From Cellulomonas sp. (GTDB lineage Bacteria > Actinomycetota > Actinomycetes > Actinomycetales > Cellulomonadaceae): a stretch of 64,000 bases of DNA. The position numbers and the translations under genes are program-made. Positions 48,468 through 55,964 of the stretch are shown here, piece by piece. The first letter of the stretch is position 1. The number at the start of each line of letters is the position of its first letter. The notes under the pieces are model-generated. The model was not told the DNA's origin. It did not search any database and saw only the letters and a list, made by a program, of their open reading frames with translations. The stretch lies in assembly GCF_015234515.1 (NCBI RefSeq), contig NZ_JADGMY010000033.1, positions 35,581 to 99,580 of the forward strand, written 5' to 3'.

Positions 48468-49681
48468 CCGTCCCACCCGATGAGCACCACGGCCGCGTCG
48501 TCGACGAGGTCTCCGCCGTGCAGCGCGCGGACTCCGGAGAGCATGCGCCCGAGCACGGGGTCCTCGTCGGGCCGCACGTCGCCGTCGGTCTCGACGACCC
48601 CGCGCATCGTCCGGTCCACGACCTCGAGCAGCCCGGCCTTGCCGAGCCGCCTGGTCCCGTCCCCGACCGTGGCCTCGAGCACGCCGTCGGTGTACAGCAG
48701 CAGGCGCCAGGAGTCGCCGAGGTCGAGCCGCTGCGCGGGCCAGCCGCCGCCCACGGGGATCCCGAGCGCCCGCCCTCGCTGACCCGCGGGGAGCAGGGCT
48801 GCGGGGGGCCCCAGACGCAGCGGGACGGGGTGTCCCGCGAGGTACAGGTCCGCGGTGCGCCGACCTGGCTGCACGGCGAGCATCGAGACCGTCGTGAAGA
48901 TCTCCGGCTGCGAGCGCTCCGCCGCCAGCACGCGCTCGAGCAGGCCGAGGATGTCGTCGGCGGGGATCTCGGCGAGCACCAGCGTGCGCCACGCCGTGCG
49001 CAGGGTCGCGCCCAGGGCGGCCGCGTCCGGCCCGTGGCCGCACACGTCACCCACCATGGCCAGGACCGACCCGTCGGGTCGCTCGACGACGTCGTAGAAG
49101 TCCCCGCCGAGCAGCCCGTCACGCCCCGCGCGGTACCCGACGCGGACCTCCAGCCGGTCGTCCGTCACGGCCGGCGTCGGCAGGAGGGCGCGCTCCAGGC
49201 GGGTCGTCTCGGCTGCACGGACGAGGCTCTGGTAGAGGGCGCGCCCGGTGTCGTCCAGACGGCGGCGCTGCACGGCGTACCGCACGGCCCGGGCCAGCAG
49301 GCCGGGCTCGACGTCGCTCTTGACGAGGAAGTCCTGCGCGCCCGCGGCCACGGCCTCGACGCCCGCGTCCGTCCCGGTCAGTCCGGTGAGGACGACCACG
49401 GGTGGCGCACCCGCCGCGAGCACGCGCTGCAGCGCGCCGAGTCCCGTCGCGTCGGGGAGGCCGAGGTCGAGCAGGACGCAGTCGGCGTCGAGGTGCATGA
49501 GTGCCTCGTCCACCGTGCGCACCCACACCGTCTCGTGCGGCAGACCGCCGTCCTGGAGGTGCTCCCGCACGAGCACCGCGTCACCCTCGTCGTCCTCCAC
49601 CACCAGGATGCGCAGGGGCGTGCCGTCGTCCCCGGGTGCACCGGACTGCACGTCCTCGTCGGGCGCCTGCGAGCCGTGCAC
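48464..49681 (-). CDS. Receiver-SpoIIE/PP2C phosphatase fusion (RsbU-like)
   Basis: The 405-residue protein starts with a receiver domain (LRILVVEDDEGDAV, phosphoacceptor Asp72 in VLLDLGLP, Lys121 in DFLVKSDVEP). It ends in a PP2C-type serine phosphatase with metal-binding acids in LGGDFYDVV, GDVCGHGPDAA, YTDGVLEAT and VDDAAVVL. Such proteins dephosphorylate anti-anti-sigma factors to release a sigma factor. No STAS or anti-sigma gene is nearby. The GTG at 49681 is preferred (GAAGGGA 5 nt upstream); upstream in-frame sequence is low-complexity. It heads the three-gene signalling transcript. Confidence 0.88.
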   Translation of the reverse strand: MHGSQAPDEDVQSGAPGDDGTPLRILVVEDDEGDAVLVREHLQDGGLPHETVWVRTVDEALMHLDADCVLLDLGLPDATGLGALQRVLAAGAPPVVVLTGLTGTDAGVEAVAAGAQDFLVKSDVEPGLLARAVRYAVQRRRLDDTGRALYQSLVRAAETTRLERALLPTPAVTDDRLEVRVGYRAGRDGLLGGDFYDVVERPDGSVLAMVGDVCGHGPDAAALGATLRTAWRTLVLAEIPADDILGLLERVLAAERSQPEIFTTVSMLAVQPGRRTADLYLAGHPVPLRLGPPAALLPAGQRGRALGIPVGGGWPAQRLDLGDSWRLLLYTDGVLEATVGDGTRRLGKAGLLEVVDRTMRGVVETDGDVRPDEDPVLGRMLSGVRALHGGDLVDDAAVVLIGWDG

Positions 49682-49783
49682 GTGCGTCCCTTCGTCGGTG
49701 GTCGACGCACTGTAAGCCAGGAGCGGCTCGGAGACGTACTGCTGATCGCGCGTCGTTCGTGCCACGCAGGGGTGGCGACAGCG

Positions 49784-49789
49784 GATAAT
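49784..49789 (+). promoter_or_regulatory. Possible -10 (GATAAT) for the HelD/HelR-like gene
   Basis: GATAAT lies 90 bp before the GTG at 49879. A small CCGCCC/GGGCGG hairpin (49796-49811) follows in the leader. No clear -35 is seen. Confidence 0.35.
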
Positions 49790-49878
49790 GGACGGCCGCC
49801 CGTGAGGGCGGGGCGCCGCGCGACCGTGCGGGGCGTCGCGACCGGGCGTGCGACCCGGCGCCTGGAGAGGTGCGGGCG

Positions 49879-52131
49879 GTGGCATCGATCGACAGCGAGC
49901 TCATGGGCGAGCAGCAGGTCGTCGACGGGCTGTACCGACGCCTCGACGAGCTGCGCGAGCAGTCACGCCGGCGTCTGGCGGCAGTGCGGCGCGCCGGTCC
50001 GTCGGGCTCGCCCCAGAACCGCTCGGAGCGCGACGCGTTCGCGACGCTGTACGAGGACAGGCTGGCGCAGCTGGAGTCGGTGGAGGACCGCCTCGCCTTC
50101 GGGCGCCTCGACCTGCGTGACGGCGAGAGCCGGTACATCGGGCGCATCGGGCTGAACGACGAGGAGCAGACCTCGTTGCTCACCGACTGGCGCGCCCCGG
50201 CCGCCCAGGCGTTCTACCGGGCGACGGCTGCGCACCCCGACGGTGTCGTGCGGCGTCGCCACCTGGTCACCACGGGTCGACGCGTGACGGGCCTGGAGGA
50301 CGACGTGCTGGACCTCGACGCGCTCGTCGAGGCCGGCGTGGACCCGGCATCGCTCGCCGGGGCCTCGGGCGAGGGCGCGCTGATGGCTGCGCTGGGCGCG
50401 GCACGCACCGGCCGGATGGGCGACATCGTCGCGACGATCCAGGCCGAGCAGGACGCCGTCATCCGGTCCCCCCTGACGGGTGCGCTCGTCGTGCAGGGCG
50501 GACCGGGCACCGGCAAGACCGCCGTGGCGCTGCACCGGGCGGCGTACCTGCTCTACGCGCACCGGCGGCTCCTGGAGCGGTCGGGCGTGCTGATGGTGGG
50601 CCCCTCGCGCACCTTCCTGCGCTACATCGACCAGGTGCTGCCGTCCCTCGGGGAGACGGGCGTCGTCACGGCGACCATCGCGGACCTGTACCCGGGCGTC
50701 GAGGCGCGCGGGACGGAGCCGGCGGAGGTCGCGCGGCTCAAGGGCAGCGCCGTCATGGCGGAGGTCGTCCGGCGCGCCGTCCGCCAGCGCCAGCGCGTCC
50801 CGCAGCGTGCGACGCGCGTCCGCGTCGACGGGCGGACCGTCGTGGTGCGTCCGCAGGACGTCGCTGCCGCGATCGCCCGGGCACGCCGCCAGAACCGTCC
50901 GCACAACCAGGCGCGCGTGACGTTCGTCCGCGACATGCTGTCCCGGCTCGCCGAGCAGTACGTCCAGCAGCTCGGGTGGGACGTGCCGCCCGAGGACCGC
51001 GCGGAGATCGTCGAGGACCTGCGCACGACCCGCGAGATCCGGATCGCCCTGAACCTCGCGTGGATGCCGCTGACACCGCAGGGCCTGCTCACGGACCTGT
51101 GGACCAAGCCGCACCGGCTGGAGGCCGCGGCGCCCGAGCTGTCCGCGCACGAGCGGGCCGCGCTGGCCCGTCCGGCCGACGCACCGTGGACGCCGGCGGA
51201 CGTGCCGCTCCTGGACGAGGCGGCCGAGCTGCTCGGTGAGGACGACCAGGCGGCCCGCGCGCAGGCCCGGGCCGACGCGGAGCGCCAGTCCGCCGAGATC
51301 GAGTACGCGCGGCAGGTGCTGCGCTCGACGGGCGCCGGCGACATGGTCTCGGCCGAGGAGCTCGCTGGTCGTTTCGCGAGCACGGGCCCGTCGCTGACCA
51401 CTGCCGAGCGCGCCGCCGCCGACCGGTCGTGGACGTACGGCCACGTGGTCGTGGACGAGGCGCAGGAGCTGTCCTCGATGGCGTGGCGGGCCCTGCTGCG
51501 GCGCGTGCCGACACGGTCCCTGACGATCGTGGGTGACGTGGCGCAGACGTCAGCCCCGGGCGGGACCCACGACTGGGCGGCGATGCTCGACCCGCTGCTG
51601 CGCGGCTCGTGGCGGCTGGCGGAGCTGACCGTGAACTACCGGACCCCTGCCGTCGTCGCCGCCGCCGCGCGTCGGGTCGCCCTGGCCGCCGGCCTGCCCG
51701 TGAGCCCGCAGACCTCGGCGCGGGACGTCGCCGACGCCCTGACCTGCGAGCGCGTGCCCGACGAGGCGCAGCTCGCCACGGCCGCGGCGCACGTCGCCGA
51801 CAGGCTGGCGGTCGAGGTCGGGGACGCCGCGGGGGCGGGACGCGTCGCCGTCGTGGCGACCGCCGACCAGGCGGACCGTGTCCGGGCCGCCCTGGCCACG
51901 ACGGGCCGCACGGTGCCGGCGGGTGACGCGGTCGACCTGCAGGCCCCGCTCGTGGTCCTCACGCCCGCGCAGTCGAAGGGTCTGGAGTTCGACGTCGTGG
52001 TGCTCGTCGAGCCGGCGCAGGTGCTCGCCGGCTCTCCGGGCGACCTCTACGTCGCGATGACGCGACCGACGCACGCCCTGCACGTCCTGCACGCCCAGGA
52101 CCTCCCGGACGGCTTCGCCGAGCCGTCGTGA
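49879..52131 (+). CDS. HelD/HelR-family RNA polymerase recycling motor ATPase
   Basis: The 750-residue UvrD/Rep-like ATPase has the HelD signature. It has an N-terminal helical arm (about residues 1-85), the DWRAPAAQAFYRAT block, Walker A VVQGGPGTGKTAVALHRAAYLLY (landmark GGPGTGKTA, about 206-214), motif II HVVVDEAQELSSMAWR and motif VI YVAMTRPTHALHVL. HelD removes stalled RNA polymerase from nucleic acid, and in Streptomyces the related HelR also gives rifamycin tolerance. GTG 49879 is chosen for GGAGAGG 8 nt upstream; GTG 49870 is an alternative. No rifamycin-associated element is recognised upstream. It is monocistronic and divergent from the signalling cassette. Confidence 0.88.
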   Translation: MASIDSELMGEQQVVDGLYRRLDELREQSRRRLAAVRRAGPSGSPQNRSERDAFATLYEDRLAQLESVEDRLAFGRLDLRDGESRYIGRIGLNDEEQTSLLTDWRAPAAQAFYRATAAHPDGVVRRRHLVTTGRRVTGLEDDVLDLDALVEAGVDPASLAGASGEGALMAALGAARTGRMGDIVATIQAEQDAVIRSPLTGALVVQGGPGTGKTAVALHRAAYLLYAHRRLLERSGVLMVGPSRTFLRYIDQVLPSLGETGVVTATIADLYPGVEARGTEPAEVARLKGSAVMAEVVRRAVRQRQRVPQRATRVRVDGRTVVVRPQDVAAAIARARRQNRPHNQARVTFVRDMLSRLAEQYVQQLGWDVPPEDRAEIVEDLRTTREIRIALNLAWMPLTPQGLLTDLWTKPHRLEAAAPELSAHERAALARPADAPWTPADVPLLDEAAELLGEDDQAARAQARADAERQSAEIEYARQVLRSTGAGDMVSAEELAGRFASTGPSLTTAERAAADRSWTYGHVVVDEAQELSSMAWRALLRRVPTRSLTIVGDVAQTSAPGGTHDWAAMLDPLLRGSWRLAELTVNYRTPAVVAAAARRVALAAGLPVSPQTSARDVADALTCERVPDEAQLATAAAHVADRLAVEVGDAAGAGRVAVVATADQADRVRAALATTGRTVPAGDAVDLQAPLVVLTPAQSKGLEFDVVVLVEPAQVLAGSPGDLYVAMTRPTHALHVLHAQDLPDGFAEPS

Positions 52132-52186
52132 GGCGCCCGTCCAGGCCGTCCAGGGCGCAAGTCATGACTTATCGTCACATCGTCAT

Positions 52187-52201
52187 GGCAAACGTTTAGC
52201 C
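52187..52201. promoter_or_regulatory. LacI-type operator candidate ahead of the DUF4956-VTC-CotH cassette
   Basis: GGCAAACGTTTAGCC centres on the palindrome AAACGTTT with the CG centre typical of LacI-family operators. It lies 113 bp before the DUF4956 ATG in an AT-rich patch that also contains TTATCG and a possible promoter. Confidence 0.4.
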
Positions 52202-52313
52202 CGATTGACGCCGCTGCGGCGGCGACCCCATGGTCCTGCCCTGCCCCGGGCGTTCACCCGGCGTTCACCGGGGCGTCACGGCCGCGCAGGAGTCACCAGG
52301 GGGATCAGCGCAC

Positions 52314-52928
52314 ATGGACCAGCTCGTGCTCATCGGCGCGGACGTCGCAGGCATCAGCCTGCTGACATGGACCTACTTCCGACGGCACCGTCGTCGGGAC
52401 CTCGTCGTCGCGTTCCTCGGCGTGAACGTCGGCGTGCTCGCCGTCGCCTCGACGCTCGGCTCCGCGACGATCGGCGCGGGTCTCGGCCTCGGGCTGTTCG
52501 GCGTCCTGTCGATCATCCGCCTGCGCTCGACGGAGATCGACCAGCGCGAGGTCGCCTACTACTTCGCCGCCCTCGCGCTCGGCATCCTGGGAGCGCTGCC
52601 GGGCCCGGTGCTGTGGCACTCGCTCGCCTTCATGGCGCTCCTGCTGCTCGCGGTGCTCGTCGCCGACCACCCCCGCGTCATGCGGCGCCACCAGCGCCAG
52701 GAGCTCGTGCTCGACGGCGCCGTTCTCGACCGCGTCGCCCTGGTGGCCCGCCTCGAGGGCATGCTGGGGGCGCGGGTCCACCAGGTCGCGGTGCAGCGCG
52801 TGGACCTCGTCAACGACACCACCTGGGTCGACGTCCGCTACGAGACGGTGCCGCCCGCGCGCCGGCGCGGCCACGTGCAGGCACCCCGCGAGACGGCCCG
52901 GACCTCGACGACGGGAGCCGCCTCGTGA
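52314..52928 (+). CDS. DUF4956 membrane protein
   Basis: The 204-residue protein has four or five N-terminal membrane helices (LVLIGADVAGISLLTWTYF, LVVAFLGVNVGVLAVAS, TIGAGLGLGLFGVLSII and later ones). The DUF4956 hallmark is FGVLSIIRLRSTEIDQREVAYYF (landmarks LSIIRLRS and EVAYYF). A cytoplasmic C-terminal domain of about 85 residues follows. The function is unknown; the family is repeatedly found beside VTC-domain proteins. ATG 52314 lies after a 182-bp gap with a palindrome. Its stop overlaps the VTC gene start (GTGA). Confidence 0.85.
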   Translation: MDQLVLIGADVAGISLLTWTYFRRHRRRDLVVAFLGVNVGVLAVASTLGSATIGAGLGLGLFGVLSIIRLRSTEIDQREVAYYFAALALGILGALPGPVLWHSLAFMALLLLAVLVADHPRVMRRHQRQELVLDGAVLDRVALVARLEGMLGARVHQVAVQRVDLVNDTTWVDVRYETVPPARRRGHVQAPRETARTSTTGAAS

Positions 52929-53731
52929 CGGCAGGTACCGACCTGCTCGAGGACCCCGTCGCCCGGCTCGTCCCGGTCGGCCTCGAGGAGCTGGTGGAAC
53001 GCGCGGAGCTGCTGACCCGCGTCGACCGCAAGTACCTCGTGCCCCTCGACGACGTGGGCTCCCTCGTCCGCACCCTGCCGCGCGACGCGCAGGTGCTGGA
53101 GATCGCCTCGCGGCGGCTGTTCGAGTACGAGTCCGTGTACTTCGACACGCCGGACCTGCTCGCCTACCACCTCGCAGCCCACCGACGGCGACGGCGTTTC
53201 AAGGTCCGCACCCGCACCTACGTGGACTCGGCGCAGTGCTGGATCGAGGTGAAGACCCGGGGAGCACGCGGCACCACGATCAAGGACCGGGTGCCCCACC
53301 TGCTCGACGACCGCACCACGGTCGACCCCGCGACGCCGTTCGTGACCGCGACCCTCGCGGCGCACGGCATCGCGGGAGTCGAGGCGATGTCCTGGGTGCC
53401 GACGCTCCTGACCCGGTACCGACGGGCCACGATCCTGCTGCCGGACTCCGACAGCCGGCTGACGGTCGACGTCGACCTGCTCTGGCACGACGGGCACCGG
53501 CCCCTGCGGCTGCAGGGGCTCGCGGTCGTCGAGACGAAGACGGGCTCGACGGCGTCGGCCGCCGACCGCCTGCTGTGGGCGCACGGTCACCGCCCGCTGA
53601 GCATCTCGAAGTACGCGACGGGCCTGGCCGCCCTGCGGCCCGAGCTGCCCGCGACCCGGTGGCGGCGCACGCTGCGCCGCGACCTCCTGCCGTACAGCGT
53701 GGGCGCCGTCGAGGCGTACGCGCACAGCTGA
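52925..53731 (+). CDS. VTC-domain protein (polyphosphate-polymerase-like triphosphate tunnel fold)
   Basis: The 268-residue protein belongs to the VTC branch of the triphosphate tunnel metalloenzymes, whose yeast member Vtc4 makes polyphosphate. Tunnel residues line up: RVDRKYLVP (32-40), YFDTPDLLAYH (72-82), KVRTRTYVDS (93-102), CWIEVKTRG (105-113), YRRATILLP (165-173), VVETKTGS (201-208) and SISKYATG (226-233). All the basic and acidic tunnel positions seem intact, so catalysis is plausible, but the substrate in bacteria is not established. GTG 52925 is coupled to DUF4956, and the CotH gene follows in 24 bp. Confidence 0.87.
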   Translation: MTAGTDLLEDPVARLVPVGLEELVERAELLTRVDRKYLVPLDDVGSLVRTLPRDAQVLEIASRRLFEYESVYFDTPDLLAYHLAAHRRRRRFKVRTRTYVDSAQCWIEVKTRGARGTTIKDRVPHLLDDRTTVDPATPFVTATLAAHGIAGVEAMSWVPTLLTRYRRATILLPDSDSRLTVDVDLLWHDGHRPLRLQGLAVVETKTGSTASAADRLLWAHGHRPLSISKYATGLAALRPELPATRWRRTLRRDLLPYSVGAVEAYAHS

Positions 53732-53755
53732 CGCACCGCCACCGAGGAGACGACG

Positions 53756-55855
53756 ATGTCACGACGGACAGCCCGCACGCTCACGGCGGGAGTGCTGGCC
53801 AGTGTGCTGGCGATCCCCCTGCTCGCCCCGTCGGCCGCCACCGGCGCGCCGGCGCCCGCGGCCGCTGCGGCCGCGGTCGATGCCGGCCTGGCCGGCGACG
53901 TGACGTTCTCCGTGCCGAGCAAGGCGTTCACCGGGACGCTGCAGGTCACGCTGGGGACGTCGGTCGCGGGGGCCCAGGTCCGCTACACGACGGACGGTTC
54001 GACCCCGACCGCGTCCTCCCCCGTCGCCTCGGGGCCCCTGAGCCTCACGCGCAGCACGGAGGTGCGGGCCCAGGCGTTCGTCGGCGGCGCCGCCACCGGC
54101 GAGCCGGGTTCCGCCCAGTACGTGGCGACGAACGTCACGACGAGCCACGACCTGCCCGTGCTGGTGCTCGACTCCTTCGGCAAGGGCGCCGTCGGCGACG
54201 ACTACCACGCGTCCGCGGTCATCGAGCTGCAGCCCCAGGGCGGCTCCACCACCCTGACGGCCGACCCCGCGCTCGTCACCCGTGCCGGGTACCGCCTGCG
54301 CGGGCAGTCCAGCCGCATGTTCGACAAGAAGCCGTACCGCCTCGAGCTGTGGGACAACGCGGGCGGCGACAACGACCTGCCGTTCTTCGGGATGCCGGCC
54401 GAGTCGGACTGGGCGCTGCGCGGGCCGTTCGCCGACAAGTCGCTGGTCCGCGAGGCGCTCATGCTCGACCTCGGGCGCGAGATGGGCCTGCACACGCCGC
54501 GCTACCGGCTCGTCGAGGTGTACGTGAACGACGACGCGCAGCCGGTCGCCGCGAACGACTACCGCGGCGTGTACATGCTCGAGGAGACGATCAAGAACCA
54601 GAAGAACCGGCTGGACCTCAAGAAGCTCGACCCCGAGGACGTCACGTCCCCGAAGGTCGAGGGCGGCTACATCATCAAGTTCGAGTGGCTCGCGTCCGAG
54701 CAGCCCCTGGTGCCGTGCAAGGGCACCTCGAGGTGCTGGGCGGACCTGGAGGTCCACGACCCGGACGACCTGGTCCCGGCCCAGCTCGACTACATCGCCA
54801 CGTACGTCGGCCGCGTCAACGACGCGATCCACGCACCGAACCGCGCCGACCCGACGACGGGCTACCCGTCCCTGATCGACGTCGACTCGTTCGTCGACCT
54901 GGTGATCGTCAACGAGCTCAGCCGCGACATGGACGCCTACTACCGCAGCCAGTACTTCTACAAGGACCGTGGCGGCCTGCTGACTGCCGGTCCGCTCTGG
55001 GACTTCGACCTCACCCTCGGCGTCGGCGGGTACTTTCAGAACGACCAGGTGTCCGGCTGGCAGTACCAGCAGACGCGCCAGAACCCCCCGACCGACTGGT
55101 TCACGGTGCTCATGAGCGACCCGACGTTCGTCAACCGGGTCAAGGTGCGGTGGCAGGAGCTGCGCCGCGGACCGCTGACCGACTCGTCGCTGCGCTCGCG
55201 CGTGTCGACGCTCACGGCACCGCTGTCGGGTGCGGCCGCGCGCAACTTCCAGCGGTACCCCAACCTGTCCACCCAGATGATCGGGCCGTTCATCACGCCC
55301 ACCGCCGGTTCCTGGAGCGGGCAGGTGTCGTTCATGCAGGACTGGATGCTGCGGCGCGCCGCCTGGCTCGACACCACCGCGGCATGGGGCGGACCGACCG
55401 ACCCGGTCCCCACACCGACGAGCTCGCCGACCCCGACCGCGTCACCCACGGCGACCGTGTCTCCGACCGCCACCGCGTCGCCCACCGCCACGGCGTCGCC
55501 GACCGCCACCGCGTCGCCCACCGCCACCGCGTCACCGACGCCCACCGGCGCCCCCGGTGGCCAGGCGTGCACGGCGACCTTCCGGGCCGTCTCCACGTGG
55601 CCGGGCGGCTTCCAGGGTGAGGTCACCGTCACGGCAGGTGCCGCCGCGCTCACGGGCTGGACGGTCACGCTCGGCCTGCCCGCGGGCACGAGCGTCAACC
55701 AGTCGTGGAACGCGACGCTGAGCGGCACGGGAACGGCGCTGACGGCTCGCAACGTGGCGTGGAACGGTGCGCTCGGCGCCCGTGCCGCGACCACGTTCGG
55801 GTTCATCGGGTCGGGGACCGGCGGCAGCCCCACGCTGACCTGCGCGGCCGCCTGA
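53756..55855 (+). CDS. Secreted CotH-kinase-family protein with C-terminal CBM2
   Basis: The 699-residue secreted protein has a Sec signal peptide (1-30, cut near ATGAPAP) and a chitobiase/Fn3-like domain (about 48-122, VRYTTDGSTPTASSP). A CotH domain spans about 130-540 with YRLRGQSSRMFDKKPYRLEL, ALRGPFADKSLVRE, YRGVYMLEETIKNQK and PLWDFDLTLGVGG. A 50-residue Pro/Thr/Ser linker made of TATASP repeats leads to a family 2 carbohydrate-binding module (604-699). The module has Cys605/Cys696 and the surface Trp615, Trp635 and Trp651. CotH of Bacillus is an atypical spore-coat protein kinase. Here the module implies action at cellulose or chitin. ATG 53756 is supported by GAGGAGA upstream. Confidence 0.9.
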   Translation: MSRRTARTLTAGVLASVLAIPLLAPSAATGAPAPAAAAAAVDAGLAGDVTFSVPSKAFTGTLQVTLGTSVAGAQVRYTTDGSTPTASSPVASGPLSLTRSTEVRAQAFVGGAATGEPGSAQYVATNVTTSHDLPVLVLDSFGKGAVGDDYHASAVIELQPQGGSTTLTADPALVTRAGYRLRGQSSRMFDKKPYRLELWDNAGGDNDLPFFGMPAESDWALRGPFADKSLVREALMLDLGREMGLHTPRYRLVEVYVNDDAQPVAANDYRGVYMLEETIKNQKNRLDLKKLDPEDVTSPKVEGGYIIKFEWLASEQPLVPCKGTSRCWADLEVHDPDDLVPAQLDYIATYVGRVNDAIHAPNRADPTTGYPSLIDVDSFVDLVIVNELSRDMDAYYRSQYFYKDRGGLLTAGPLWDFDLTLGVGGYFQNDQVSGWQYQQTRQNPPTDWFTVLMSDPTFVNRVKVRWQELRRGPLTDSSLRSRVSTLTAPLSGAAARNFQRYPNLSTQMIGPFITPTAGSWSGQVSFMQDWMLRRAAWLDTTAAWGGPTDPVPTPTSSPTPTASPTATVSPTATASPTATASPTATASPTATASPTPTGAPGGQACTATFRAVSTWPGGFQGEVTVTAGAAALTGWTVTLGLPAGTSVNQSWNATLSGTGTALTARNVAWNGALGARAATTFGFIGSGTGGSPTLTCAAA
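55448..55537 (+). repeat. Five 18-bp tandem repeats encoding the TATASP linker
   Basis: Five near-exact 18-bp units code for TATVSP then TATASP four times in the linker between the CotH domain and the CBM2. Such linkers separate catalytic and binding modules in secreted actinobacterial enzymes and change length by slippage. Confidence 0.85.
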
Positions 55856-55871
55856 CACGCGGACTCACGGG

Positions 55872-55907
55872 GACCGCCCGGGACCGCAGCTGCGGTCCCG
55901 GGCGGTC
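55872..55907 (+). terminator. Strong hairpin after the CotH-CBM2 gene
   Basis: A perfect 17-bp inverted repeat (GACCGCCCGGGACCGCA and complement, separated by GC) begins 16 bases after the stop. A TCGTCCGTCCTTC stretch follows. Confidence 0.8.
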
Positions 55908-55964
55908 TCGTCCGTCCTTCGGGACGGCTTTGGTCCACGGCACGGGACGGGAGCACCATGGGGC

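Noticed and set aside
47104..49122. A 672-codon minus-strand frame in another phase of the kinase/phosphatase genes
   Set aside because: Overlaps two genes with complete catalytic motifs and shows only Arg/Gly/Ala-rich low-complexity sequence.
49790..49878. Rifamycin-associated element ahead of the HelR-like gene
   Set aside because: Only a short CCGCCC/GGGCGG hairpin is present. I could not identify the palindrome described for Streptomyces helR.
52132..52313. CebR-type operator (TGGGAGCGCTCCCA) controlling the CBM2 cassette
   Set aside because: The sequence is not present; only the unrelated AAACGTTT palindrome is found.
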